DNA from: Prevotella sp. UBA746
GTDB lineage: Bacteria; Bacteroidota; Bacteroidia; Bacteroidales; Bacteroidaceae
Direction: 5' to 3'
Length of the DNA: 39,683 nucleotides
Assembly: GCA_002298545.1 (NCBI GenBank)
Contig: DBKQ01000009.1
Coordinates: forward strand, 12,884-52,566
The notes beneath the pieces are model-generated. The model searched no databases, had not been told where the DNA came from, and was given only the letters and a program-made list of their open reading frames with translations. A program made the translations under genes and the position numbers. Shown in pieces: positions 26,320 to 34,967 of the stretch; within the stretch, counting starts at the first letter, position 1, and each line of letters starts with the position of its first letter.

Positions 26320-27219
26320 TTACTTTTTAGAAATATAGCATTTTTCAGACGAAGCACTTCCATCTTCATAATATGAAGTCTTTATATAAACACCTTTTTG
26401 CGTTGGGACAGACAAAAGTCTTTGTCCGCTGAGAGAATACCAGACAGTTTTAGTTGGCTTGCTCTCCTTGCCTGTTATATCTTCAATATTTGTAGCCGGA
26501 GCTTTTGTATGTTTGAATACCCATGCAAGGCGTTCGTCTGTATAACTGTTCTTGCAAACATCTTCATGAGTCCATCCGTCTTCAATATCGAATTCGTATT
26601 CAGCATCATAACCATCCATTTCTTTCAGAAAATCCTCCACGTTAGATATTTTCATAAGTTTGTCAGCCGTACCCATAACGGTATAGAGCGGCGTTTTTGA
26701 AACAGCTTCGGCATTTAGTCCTGTAGGATTTCCGGCAACCGGCATGGCGGCGGCAAAAAGTTCAGGATGATTGGAAAGCATGTTCCATGTGCCGGTTCCT
26801 CCCATTGAGCCGCCAAAGATATACACTTTGGAGGCATCCGCCACGCCACGGTCTATGTAAGTTTGTAGCAGATGAACTATGGCATCCTGCATCGTGCCAA
26901 GCCAAGACAGATTTTGAGGGCACTGCGGAACAAGCATGATAGTTTTGCTACTGTTGTTGTAAAGCCAGGTGCTGATGGAATTTATCCCTGGTTCCTGCAT
27001 TTGGGTTTCGTTGTCATCCCCTTTGCTGGAGCCGCCATGCAAGTAGATTACGAGCAATGCCTTGTCTCCTGTACCCGGAATGTCTGCCTTTCTGTATTGC
27101 AGATTTATTGTCCCGTCAGAGAATGTTTCCTTTGAAAATTTTATCTCTTGTGCAAATGTCTTGCCTCCTGTGATTACTCCCATGATAATGAGGAGAAATG
27201 TAAATAATTGATGTTTCAT
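26320..27219 (-). CDS. Secreted esterase with T9SS-type C-terminal tail
   Basis: A 299-residue alpha/beta hydrolase resembling PHB-depolymerase/feruloyl-esterase-like enzymes. A signal peptide (about 1-24, ending in TFA-Q) precedes an oxyanion-loop HGG (61-63), nucleophile Ser138 in FGGSMGG, and a catalytic His candidate in GWTHED. After the catalytic domain, about 45 residues follow a linker: VWYSLSGQRLLSVPTQKGVYIKTSYYEDG...CYISKK. This has the pattern of the truncated type A sorting tail seen on many Prevotella secreted proteins (Y-x-L-x-G-x-x, then KGVYI, then a final basic strand). The ATG at 27219 gives the signal peptide; the frame is open further upstream to 27675 but there it is antisense to the TonB receptor gene. 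The substrate is unknown. Confidence 0.85.
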   Translation of the reverse strand: MKHQLFTFLLIIMGVITGGKTFAQEIKFSKETFSDGTINLQYRKADIPGTGDKALLVIYLHGGSSKGDDNETQMQEPGINSISTWLYNNSSKTIMLVPQCPQNLSWLGTMQDAIVHLLQTYIDRGVADASKVYIFGGSMGGTGTWNMLSNHPELFAAAMPVAGNPTGLNAEAVSKTPLYTVMGTADKLMKISNVEDFLKEMDGYDAEYEFDIEDGWTHEDVCKNSYTDERLAWVFKHTKAPATNIEDITGKESKPTKTVWYSLSGQRLLSVPTQKGVYIKTSYYEDGSASSEKCYISKK

Positions 27220-27389
27220 AAGTTTTGGCTTTTTATATAAGACTCGGAAAATGTCGGAAAGTTTAAGGCGTAAGTAATTGTTTCCTCTTTTTTTTATAAG
27301 TATATCATTCATTCCCCTCGAAACACTAATGAAACACATAAGTAAGATTATCATAACATGAGTGAAAACATGATGTAACATACAGTCCA

Positions 27390-27397
27390 TACCTTTG
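27390..27397 (+). promoter_or_regulatory. -7 element TACCTTTG of the TonB receptor gene
   Basis: An exact TAnnTTTG match followed by CAG, 27 bases before the ATG at 27425. It rules out the TTG at 27395, which lies inside it. Confidence 0.65.
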
Positions 27398-27424
27398 CAG
27401 CGGAAAAAAGATTTAAACGGAGAT

Positions 27425-30232
27425 ATGGTTTTAAAGAAGGTAAACAAGATTGTAATGACTGCTGCATTGATTGCAGCTCCTGCTATAAACGGCATGGCGG
27501 CAGATATAGTGGGACGGGTTACCGACGGGAAGTCGAAAGAGGCTCTGATTGGAGCCACCGTACAGGTGGACGGCACAAATATCGTTGCCGCAACCGACCT
27601 GGACGGCAATTTCAAACTCTCAGGATTAAACTCTGATGCCAAGTACACGCTGACCGTAACGTACGTGGCATACAAGAATAAAAAGATTGACGGGGTTCGG
27701 GCGAGCGACCAGCCTCAGATGATTAGCGTAGCGCTGACACCCGACGAACAGACGCTGGGCGAAGTGACCGTAACCGGAGTAGCAAGGCGTAACACGGAAG
27801 CGGCTATGGTACAAGTAGCGAAAAACAGTCCCGTCATAGTGAACAATGTTTCGGCACAGGAGATAGGAAAAACTCAGGACACCAATGCTGGCGAGGTAAT
27901 CCGTCGTGTGCCGGGCGTAAGCTTGATAGACGACAAGTTTGTTATGGTGCGCGGCTTGTCGCAGCGTTATAATAATGTATGGATAAACGGAGGAGCGGCG
28001 CCAAGTTCCGAGGCGGATTCACGGGCCTTCTCCTTCGACCTCATCCCAAGCGCACAAATCGACAATATGCAGATTGTGAAGACACCGTCGCCGGAATATC
28101 CTGCTGACTACACGGGCGGCTTTGTTCTTGTGAACACCAAAGATATCCCTACGGGAAACATTTTCCAGGTGTCGGTGGGCGGAAACTGGAACACGGCAAC
28201 GGTATTCAAGGATTTCAGTCATGCCAAAGGTTCCGGCACCGACTTCCTCGGCTTTGACAGTGGACTGAGAAATCTCGACGGTGGATTCCGCACTTCCCTC
28301 CTGCATATAGGAAATGGTGGAACAGACTTGTTGAATAACGGACTGAACAACGACTGGATGGTGAGGAGCATGAAGCCGTGGGGCGACTTGAAGCTATCGG
28401 CTAATCTCGGCAGACGGTGGAAGTTGGGCGAGAACCAGATGGGAATGATTGCCGCCGTGAACTACACCAATGAATACCGCACGTTCGGCGATATGCAGAA
28501 CAATCAGTTTGGCGTTTACGACGAGCGCAACGACCGCTCCATCTATCTGAGCAACTCCCTCGATAACCAGTTTAACCACAATGCGCGCCTCGGGGCAATG
28601 CTCAATCTGACGCTGCTCACGGCAAACGGCAACAACAAATTCCAGTTTAAAAACATTTTCAACCAACTTGGCAACGACCGCTACACATACCGTGAGGGTA
28701 GGGACGAACAGAGCAACCAGACTCGCTCGGCAGAATATTACTACCGCAGTCGGACAACCTACAACGGACAGTTTACAGGCAAGCACACAATGAAAGCTGA
28801 CGAACTCGACTGGAGCTTGAGCTACTCTTATGCCAACCGTAATGTACCTGACCGCAGGCGCTATCTCACTAACGATGCCCTTGAAACGGGAGTGATACAA
28901 CTCACAACGGGAAACGACATTTCAAGGGAGTGGACCCGCCTTGACGAACACATCCTCTCGGCTGCCGTGAACAACAGGCATGACTTCGTTTTCGGCTCAT
29001 GGAATCCTACCTTGAAACTCGGTGCCTACGGCGAATACCGCACCCGCGATTACAAGACCCGCGAGTTTATCTACAACTGGGAACCGGAGAACAACACCCT
29101 CCCTCCTGACTTCCGCAAGAGCGACATCCCGACTTTGCTTAGCGATGCGGCAAACTTTGGTGCCGACAAGCTTTATCTGCTCGAAGAGCCCAACCGCCGC
29201 GATGACTATAAGGGGCACAACACCCTCGGTGCCGGCTATTTGGCAGCCTCGCTGCCGTTTGGCAAACTGAATGTATATGCCGGATTGAGATATGAATACG
29301 ACAAGATGGAACTTATCACCAATACCCGCGACGACCGCGAGAGTCCGCTGAGCCACTATTATAAATACAACGACCTCTTCCCGTCGGTGAATGCCACATA
29401 CAAGTTTACCGACAAGCATCAACTGCGCCTTTCTTACGGCAAAACAGTGAACCGTCCGGAGTTCCGCGAGGTATCGCCATCGGTATTCTACGATTTCGAC
29501 CTTGCTGCCGATGTAAAGGGAAACACGGAACTCACCTCATGCTATGTGCAGAACGTGGATTTGCGCTACGAATTTTATCCTTCGCGCGGCGAGATGATTT
29601 CCGTTGCCCTCTTCTATAAATACTTCGATGCACCGATAGAATGGACCTACACCCTGTCGGGCGGCAACAGAATGATTTACTCTTATATGAATGCCGACCA
29701 TGCTAACAACTACGGTGTGGAAGTGGACATAAAGAAAGACCTATCGTTTATCGGTCTTCCGGGACTGAGCTGGTCGTTCAACGGTGCGCTCATCAAGAGC
29801 CGCGTGAATTTCAGCGGCGCTGTCAACCAGGAAAACCGTCCGATGCAGGGGCAGTCGCCTTATCTCGTAAACACCGGACTGTTCTATAAAAACGAGAAGT
29901 GGCAGCTTGATGCCGCACTGCTCTACAACCGTATCGGTAAGCGCATAATCGGTGTGGGGCGCAGCGAGGGAACAACGAGCGGAAACGAAACGCTCCGTGT
30001 GCCCGACAGCTACGAGATGCCTCGCGACGTGCTCGACCTGTCGCTATCGAAGAAGTTTGGCTCTCACTGGGAACTGAAGTTCAACATTCGCGACCTGCTC
30101 TCGCAGAGAGTTTACTACAAGGAGTTTGTAAATGCCACGATGAACGACGGCTCAAACAAGAAGATAACTCAAGTGACGCGAAGCTTCAAGCCCGGCAGAA
30201 ATATCGGACTGAGCATAACTTATAATTTATAA
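27425..30232 (+). CDS. TonB-dependent outer-membrane receptor
   Basis: A 935-residue receptor. A signal peptide (about 1-25, ending in MAA) is followed by a carboxypeptidase-D regulatory-like domain (about 26-105, IVGRVTDGKSKEALIGATVQVDGT), typical of Bacteroidota transporters. A plug domain follows (about 115-240; VPGVSLIDDKFVMVRGLSQRYNNVWINGG), then a 22-stranded barrel ending in GRNIGLSITYNL. The plug's VRGL..RYN..W.NG is characteristic of these receptors. It is not followed by a SusD gene but by a surface lipoprotein gene 97 bases later, so it probably imports a ligand captured by that protein. The ligand is unknown. Confidence 0.92.
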   Translation: MVLKKVNKIVMTAALIAAPAINGMAADIVGRVTDGKSKEALIGATVQVDGTNIVAATDLDGNFKLSGLNSDAKYTLTVTYVAYKNKKIDGVRASDQPQMISVALTPDEQTLGEVTVTGVARRNTEAAMVQVAKNSPVIVNNVSAQEIGKTQDTNAGEVIRRVPGVSLIDDKFVMVRGLSQRYNNVWINGGAAPSSEADSRAFSFDLIPSAQIDNMQIVKTPSPEYPADYTGGFVLVNTKDIPTGNIFQVSVGGNWNTATVFKDFSHAKGSGTDFLGFDSGLRNLDGGFRTSLLHIGNGGTDLLNNGLNNDWMVRSMKPWGDLKLSANLGRRWKLGENQMGMIAAVNYTNEYRTFGDMQNNQFGVYDERNDRSIYLSNSLDNQFNHNARLGAMLNLTLLTANGNNKFQFKNIFNQLGNDRYTYREGRDEQSNQTRSAEYYYRSRTTYNGQFTGKHTMKADELDWSLSYSYANRNVPDRRRYLTNDALETGVIQLTTGNDISREWTRLDEHILSAAVNNRHDFVFGSWNPTLKLGAYGEYRTRDYKTREFIYNWEPENNTLPPDFRKSDIPTLLSDAANFGADKLYLLEEPNRRDDYKGHNTLGAGYLAASLPFGKLNVYAGLRYEYDKMELITNTRDDRESPLSHYYKYNDLFPSVNATYKFTDKHQLRLSYGKTVNRPEFREVSPSVFYDFDLAADVKGNTELTSCYVQNVDLRYEFYPSRGEMISVALFYKYFDAPIEWTYTLSGGNRMIYSYMNADHANNYGVEVDIKKDLSFIGLPGLSWSFNGALIKSRVNFSGAVNQENRPMQGQSPYLVNTGLFYKNEKWQLDAALLYNRIGKRIIGVGRSEGTTSGNETLRVPDSYEMPRDVLDLSLSKKFGSHWELKFNIRDLLSQRVYYKEFVNATMNDGSNKKITQVTRSFKPGRNIGLSITYNL

Positions 30233-30257
30233 AAAGAATTTAATTAACCAAGCTATT

Positions 30258-30315
30258 CACTCCCCTCTCCTTCGGGAGGGGCAGAAGCTGCAAGGCAGCT
30301 CTGGGGGTGGGGCTT
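30258..30315 (+). repeat. GC-rich spacer palindromes between receptor and lipoprotein genes
   Basis: CTCCCCTCTCC-TTCG-GGAGGGG-type hairpin, followed by AGCTGCAAGGCAGCT, a second small hairpin, and GGGGGTGGGGCTT. It fills most of the 97-base gap between the two genes and could reduce read-through, setting the ratio of the two products. Confidence 0.6.
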
Positions 30316-30329
30316 AAATTATTATTTAT

Positions 30330-31832
30330 ATGAACAAGACAAAATTTTACGGATGCCTCGGCATCCTCGCACTTGCAGGAACAATGTTCACTGCGTGCAG
30401 CGACGATGATGACAACAACGGAAAGAACAATGCAGCAACTGCCGTGTGGACTACAAACGGCGGACTTACAGCCTGTGACCACCTGCTCTTCACCGAGAGC
30501 GACAAGGCTGGAAGCAAGGACTTGAACGACAATGGCACGCAGATTGGAAACGGCGACCAGGAATTTGTATTCACAGGAAAGCAGACCCTAAAGAAGGGAA
30601 CCTACATACTGAAAGGATGGGTGTATATCGCCGACGGCGCAGAACTTACCATCGAACCGGGCACCATTATCAAGGGCGACAAGGACACCAAGGCTGCTCT
30701 TATTGCAGAGCGTGGCGGAAAACTCATAGCACAGGGCTCTGAAACTCAGCCTATCGTATTCACTTCGGAGAAAGAACCGGGCAACCGCCGCCCTGGTGAC
30801 TGGGGTGGAATTATCCTTTGCGGAAAGGCAAAGACAAATGCCACGGAGCAGCAGATAGAGGGTGGTCCGCGCACAAAGCACGGAGGCACCGACGACAACG
30901 ACAACTCTGGCGTATTGAGCTACGTGCGCATCGAGTTTGCCGGCTATCCATTTGCCACAGACCAGGAGATAAACGGCTTGACCCTCGGTTCCGTGGGCAA
31001 GCAGACAAAGATTGACCACGTGCAGGTGTCTTATTCCAACGACGATTCTTTCGAGTGGTTCGGTGGAGCGGTAGACTGCAAATACCTCATCGCCTATAAG
31101 GGATGGGATGATGACTTTGACACCGACAACGGCTTCAGCGGACACGTGCAGTATGGTCTTGCAATCCGCGACCCGAAGATTGCCGACAAGTCTATGAGTA
31201 ACGGCTTTGAGAGCGACAACAACGCCAAGGGCACAAATGCCGACCCTCACACTCAGGCTGTGTTCTCAAACATCACCTTCGTTGGTCCGAAGATGGGCGA
31301 TAAGAATTTCGTGAACGATGCCTCTTATATTACAGCCGGTGCATACAACCCGAACAACGGTTCCGGTTTGGGTCGTTTCCAGAGCGGTATGCAGATTCGC
31401 CGTGACTCTCATCTCAGCTGCTTCAACTCCGTTGTCGTGGGCTGGCCTGTAGGTCTTATCATCGACAAGGAGCTCGGCGACTGCCAGGGTGCTGCCCAGA
31501 ATGGACTGTTCAAGTTGCAGAACCTTTGGTTTGCCAACCTCGATGCCATCGGCACCGACAATAACAAGGTGCTGACAGATGCCAACAACGAATCGTTCTC
31601 TGCCAAGTTCTTCCTGCAGCAGCCGGGCAACAAATATTCAGCAACTGCCGATGGATGGTTTGACGTAACCGGCTATCGCCCAACGGCGACAAGTCCGCTG
31701 CTCACTGCAGCCTCATTCACCGATGCTCTGCTCGCCGGTTTTGAGAAGGTGTCATACATCGGAGCCTTCGGCAATGGTGCAGACTGGACAGCCAATTGGA
31801 CTAACTTCGACCCGCAGAACACGAAGTATTAA
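30330..31832 (+). CDS. Surface lipoprotein with predicted beta-helix, partner of the TonB receptor
   Basis: A 500-residue lipoprotein. The lipobox FTAC puts the acylated cysteine at residue 23, directly followed by SDDDD, the acidic pattern that sends Bacteroidota lipoproteins to the outer surface. The body (about 70-480) has repeated short strands and turns (LTIEPGTIIKGDKDTKAALIAERGGKLIAQGSETQPIVFTSEK..., VRIEFAGYPF..., IDHVQVSYSNDDSFEWFGG) typical of a right-handed parallel beta-helix. It takes the place SusD would have beside a SusC-type receptor. No catalytic motif was recognised. The ligand is unknown. Confidence 0.8.
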   Translation: MNKTKFYGCLGILALAGTMFTACSDDDDNNGKNNAATAVWTTNGGLTACDHLLFTESDKAGSKDLNDNGTQIGNGDQEFVFTGKQTLKKGTYILKGWVYIADGAELTIEPGTIIKGDKDTKAALIAERGGKLIAQGSETQPIVFTSEKEPGNRRPGDWGGIILCGKAKTNATEQQIEGGPRTKHGGTDDNDNSGVLSYVRIEFAGYPFATDQEINGLTLGSVGKQTKIDHVQVSYSNDDSFEWFGGAVDCKYLIAYKGWDDDFDTDNGFSGHVQYGLAIRDPKIADKSMSNGFESDNNAKGTNADPHTQAVFSNITFVGPKMGDKNFVNDASYITAGAYNPNNGSGLGRFQSGMQIRRDSHLSCFNSVVVGWPVGLIIDKELGDCQGAAQNGLFKLQNLWFANLDAIGTDNNKVLTDANNESFSAKFFLQQPGNKYSATADGWFDVTGYRPTATSPLLTAASFTDALLAGFEKVSYIGAFGNGADWTANWTNFDPQNTKY

Positions 31833-31873
31833 TAGTTTCAGGCTGATAAAAACAGAAACCTGACAGAAATAAC

Positions 31874-31930
31874 AGATCAGGGTTTGTATTCCCATTTATA
31901 AAAGAAGAATACAAACCCTGATCTTTTTCT
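31874..31930 (+). terminator. Very strong terminator after the lipoprotein gene
   Basis: An 18-base perfect stem (31874-31891 with 31907-31924) around a 15-base loop, followed by TTTTTC. It marks the end of the receptor/lipoprotein unit. Confidence 0.92.
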
Positions 31931-31932
31931 AT

Positions 31933-31957
31933 ATAGAAACGCTGTTGCCGTTTCTAT
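31933..31957 (+). repeat. Second hairpin immediately after the terminator
   Basis: ATAGAAACG (31933-31941) pairs with CGTTTCTAT (31949-31957) over a seven-base loop. It may back up the terminator. The remaining 31958-32107 shows no gene or clear motif. Confidence 0.5.
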
Positions 31958-32107
31958 CAAACACCATCGTTATTTGGTTGCTGCACCTTTTGTTACTTTC
32001 ACCCATTAAGAGTCTATTGTAGTGATGAGATCATAACAAGTCAATAAGGCAAAGACTGATATTCGTCAGAAAATGGAATAATGGTATGTATTTCTGTTTT
32101 TATGGTA

Positions 32108-32139
32108 TTGTGATTATATTGTTATTATCGCTATCTTTG
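32108..32139 (+). promoter_or_regulatory. Promoter of the DXS-like gene (-33 TTG, -7 TATCTTTG)
   Basis: TATCTTTG (32132-32139) is an exact -7 match followed by CAA. TTG at 32108-32110 lies 21 bases before it, the proper distance for the -33 element. The start codon follows 34 bases later. Confidence 0.7.
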
Positions 32140-32173
32140 CAACCGAAAACAATAAACTAAAAATTATCGTGTA

Positions 32174-33961
32174 ATGTATATAGAGAAGATAAAATCTCCA
32201 GCCGACTTGAAAGGTCTGGACATAGAAGCACTGAAAATAGTAGCCGACGAGACACGTGCGGCAGTCTTGAACCGTGTGAGCAAACATGGCGGACACGTAG
32301 GACCGAACCTTGGATTCGTTGAAGCTACCGTTGCCCTGCATTATGTATTCAATGCCCCGGTAGACAAATTCGTATTTGATGTCAGTCATCAGAGTTATCC
32401 GCACAAGGTGCTGACAGGCAGAGCTTCAGGCTTCCTCGGCAATGTAGACGACATGAATGCAATTTCCGGTTATTCATCACCGGCAGAATGTCCGGAATAC
32501 GATAATTTTGAAGTGGGACACACCTCCACCTCTGTCAGTCTTGCCACGGGCTTGCAGAAAGCACGCGACATAAAGGGTACGAAAGAGAACATCATAGCCA
32601 TAATCGGCGACGGCTCGCTCTCCGGCGGTGAGGCATTCGAGGGACTCGATGAGGCTTCGGAGCTTGGCACGGGCATCATCATCGTGGTAAACGACAACGA
32701 GATGTCGATTGCCGAGAACCACGGCGGCATATACAAGAATCTGCGGGCACTGCGTGAGAGCCACGGCACCTGCGAGCACAACTGGTTTAAGGCATGGGGT
32801 TTTGAATATAAGTATCTGGAGGAAGGCAACGACATAGAGAAGCTCATTGAAGTGTTCCGTAGCGTGAAGGATACCGACAAGCCAACCGTTGTTCATATCC
32901 ACACAGAAAAGGGACACGGATTTGCACCAGCTGTGGAAAATAAGGAAGCATGGCACTGGGGAATGCCGTTTAATCTTGAAGACGGCAGTCGCCCAAGGAG
33001 AAATGATGACGGCAGCGTTCCGCAGGTTGCAGCTCCAGGCGAATGTTATGAGCAACTCTATTCCGACTGGATGCTCCGCGAGATGAAAAAGGACAAGACG
33101 CTGATAGCCGTAACAGCAGGTACGCCGGCGGCAGCCGGCTTCACCCCGGAGAAACGCAAGGCGGCAGGTAAGCAGCATATAGATATGGGCATTGCCGAGG
33201 AACAGGCCGTGGCAATGATTTCCGGTATGGCAAAGGGCGGACTACACCCGGTATGGACCGTCTACAGCACTTTCGTGCAGCGCACTTACGACCAGATTGC
33301 CCAGGATCTATGTATCAACTCCAATCCTGCCGTTATAAACGTTGCGTGGGGTGGTGTGAACTCTATGAACGACATTACTCACATCTGCTTGTTCGACATA
33401 CCGATGCTCTGTAGCATTCCGGGCCTCATCTATCTCGCCCCAACTACATGCGAGGAGTATTTCGCCATGTTGCGCTGGGCAATACAGCAAGACAAGAAAC
33501 CTATTGCCATCCGTGTGCCGAGCAACGGCGTGAACCATACAACTGAAGAGGTAGATACGGAATATAGTTTCGAGTCGAGATACAAGGTGATGCACCGTGG
33601 AACGAAGGTTGCAGTGATAGCAGCCGGTTCGTTCTATCAGAAGGGAGAAAACGTGGTTCGTCTGCTTGCCGACAGGGGAATCAATGCCACTCTCGTAAAT
33701 CCGCGCTATCTTAATGCCGTGGATGCTGACACCCTTGATGATTTGAAGGCAGACCATCAGCTTGTGGTTACTCTCGAAGACGGCTGCAAGGACGGAGGCT
33801 TCGGCGAGCGCATAGCTTCTTATTATTCTACTTCAAGCATGAAAGTGCTTGTGGGCGGAATAAAGAAGGGACTATACGACCGCTTTGATGTTAACCAGCT
33901 CCTTTCAGACAACCGTCTGCTCGACGACCAGATTGTTGAGGATATATTGAATATATTATAA
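32174..33961 (+). CDS. Divergent 1-deoxyxylulose-5-phosphate-synthase-like enzyme
   Basis: A 595-residue thiamine-diphosphate enzyme with the DXS domain order: TPP-binding part (GDGSLSGGEAFEGLDEA, then NDNEMSI), pyrimidine part and transketolase C-terminal part. His41 (SKHGGH), His261 (AWHWGMPF) and Glu342 (MGIAEEQAV) match E. coli DXS His49, His299 and Glu370. Two acceptor-site residues do not match. The DRAG motif holding Arg420 is replaced by AWGG (Trp392), and the YPRG motif holding Arg478 by VPSN (Ser450). Asp427 is replaced by Asn399, while His431 is kept as His403. It is also slightly shorter than normal DXS (about 620-640). Automatic annotation would call it dxs; I think the acceptor is not glyceraldehyde 3-phosphate. 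AraC-type regulator follows 87 bases later. Confidence 0.8.
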   Translation: MYIEKIKSPADLKGLDIEALKIVADETRAAVLNRVSKHGGHVGPNLGFVEATVALHYVFNAPVDKFVFDVSHQSYPHKVLTGRASGFLGNVDDMNAISGYSSPAECPEYDNFEVGHTSTSVSLATGLQKARDIKGTKENIIAIIGDGSLSGGEAFEGLDEASELGTGIIIVVNDNEMSIAENHGGIYKNLRALRESHGTCEHNWFKAWGFEYKYLEEGNDIEKLIEVFRSVKDTDKPTVVHIHTEKGHGFAPAVENKEAWHWGMPFNLEDGSRPRRNDDGSVPQVAAPGECYEQLYSDWMLREMKKDKTLIAVTAGTPAAAGFTPEKRKAAGKQHIDMGIAEEQAVAMISGMAKGGLHPVWTVYSTFVQRTYDQIAQDLCINSNPAVINVAWGGVNSMNDITHICLFDIPMLCSIPGLIYLAPTTCEEYFAMLRWAIQQDKKPIAIRVPSNGVNHTTEEVDTEYSFESRYKVMHRGTKVAVIAAGSFYQKGENVVRLLADRGINATLVNPRYLNAVDADTLDDLKADHQLVVTLEDGCKDGGFGERIASYYSTSSMKVLVGGIKKGLYDRFDVNQLLSDNRLLDDQIVEDILNIL

Positions 33962-33975
33962 TAAATTGAATTAGC

Positions 33976-34035
33976 GGATTTATATACTCCTCCTCCACAA
34001 TGGCTTTTAGCAAGGGAGGGGGAGCATATAAATCC
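33976..34035. repeat. Long stem-loop between the DXS-like and AraC-type genes
   Basis: GGATTTATAT (33976-33985) pairs perfectly with ATATAAATCC (34026-34035). Inside, CTCCTCCTCC faces GGGAGGGGGAG. The structure fills most of the 87-base gap and ends 13 bases before the regulator's start codon, so it may control termination or initiation. Confidence 0.6.
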
Positions 34036-34048
34036 AATCTATATAGTT

Positions 34049-34939
34049 ATGCAGGAGATATATTATAATACGGTACAGGAGTTCAACGACCGTTTTGGCT
34101 TCGAGACTCTGCATCCTTTGGTTAGTGTTGCGCATTTCGATAAACCGCAGAAACAGGAAGAGGCAGTATACCATTATGGACTGTATGCCCTGTTCTTGAA
34201 AGAGAACAAAGGCTGTAAGCTGTCGTATGGCAGAACAATGTATGACTTCGACGAGATGACGGTTACGAGCTTCGCTCCAGGACAGGTAATCCATGTCGAG
34301 CCAAACCCGGATGTGGAATACCCCAAGTGGACGGCACTTGTGTTCCACCCCGACTTGCTCAGTCGCACACAATTGGGGAGGAACATCAGTCGCTATGAGT
34401 TTTTCGACTATACATCCAACGAGGCTCTCCATCTTTCAGCTGGTGAGATAGAGATATTCCGCGGGGTGCTCGATATGATTCAGCAAGAGCTTCATCGCAG
34501 TATCGACAAACATTCAAGGGAACTGATAGTTAGCAATATAGAATTGCTGTTGAACTATTGTTTGCGCTTCTACGACCGCCAGTTTGTTACCCGTGAGGAG
34601 ATAAACCATTCGGTGGTGAAGAAATTCTCGGAGCTCCTCGACCAATACATCGCCTCGAAGGCAGAGAAAGAAGGTCTGCCGTCTGTGGCATACTTTGCCG
34701 ACAAGTGTTGTTATTCTGCAAAATATTTCGGGGAACTCGTGAAAACAGAAACTGGCAAAACCGCCAAGGCGTTTATCAACGACCGTTTGCTGAGAGCTGC
34801 AAAGCAGTTGCTCGATGATGATTCGCTCACCGTTGCACAGGTTAGCCAAAGGCTCGGTTTTGAATATCCGCAGCATTTCGTGAGGTTCTTCAAGTTGCAT
34901 TCCGGCAAGACACCGTCGGAGTATCGGCATACGGCATAG
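34049..34939 (+). CDS. AraC-family transcriptional regulator
   Basis: A 296-residue cytosolic regulator. The N-terminal part (about 30-150) is a cupin-like ligand-sensing domain (SYGRTMYDFDEMTVTSFAPGQVIHV). The C-terminal part (about 195-293) holds two helix-turn-helix motifs of the HTH_18 type: SVAYFADKCCYSAKYFGELVKTETGKTAKAFIN and TVAQVSQRLGFEYPQHFVRFFKLHSGKTPSEYR. In many Bacteroidota such regulators control nearby oxidoreductases. Candidates here are the DXS-like gene on the same strand and the CMD-cupin gene three genes away. It converges with the ADP-ribosylglycohydrolase, with 28 bases between stop codons. Confidence 0.93.
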   Translation: MQEIYYNTVQEFNDRFGFETLHPLVSVAHFDKPQKQEEAVYHYGLYALFLKENKGCKLSYGRTMYDFDEMTVTSFAPGQVIHVEPNPDVEYPKWTALVFHPDLLSRTQLGRNISRYEFFDYTSNEALHLSAGEIEIFRGVLDMIQQELHRSIDKHSRELIVSNIELLLNYCLRFYDRQFVTREEINHSVVKKFSELLDQYIASKAEKEGLPSVAYFADKCCYSAKYFGELVKTETGKTAKAFINDRLLRAAKQLLDDDSLTVAQVSQRLGFEYPQHFVRFFKLHSGKTPSEYRHTA

Positions 34940-34967
34940 TTGTTGTATCTTGTGGATTAAGAGGATT

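Noticed and set aside
27220..27675. N-terminal extension of the esterase to 451 residues
   Set aside because: The extra part is antisense to the TonB receptor start and promoter, and the signal peptide begins at 27219.
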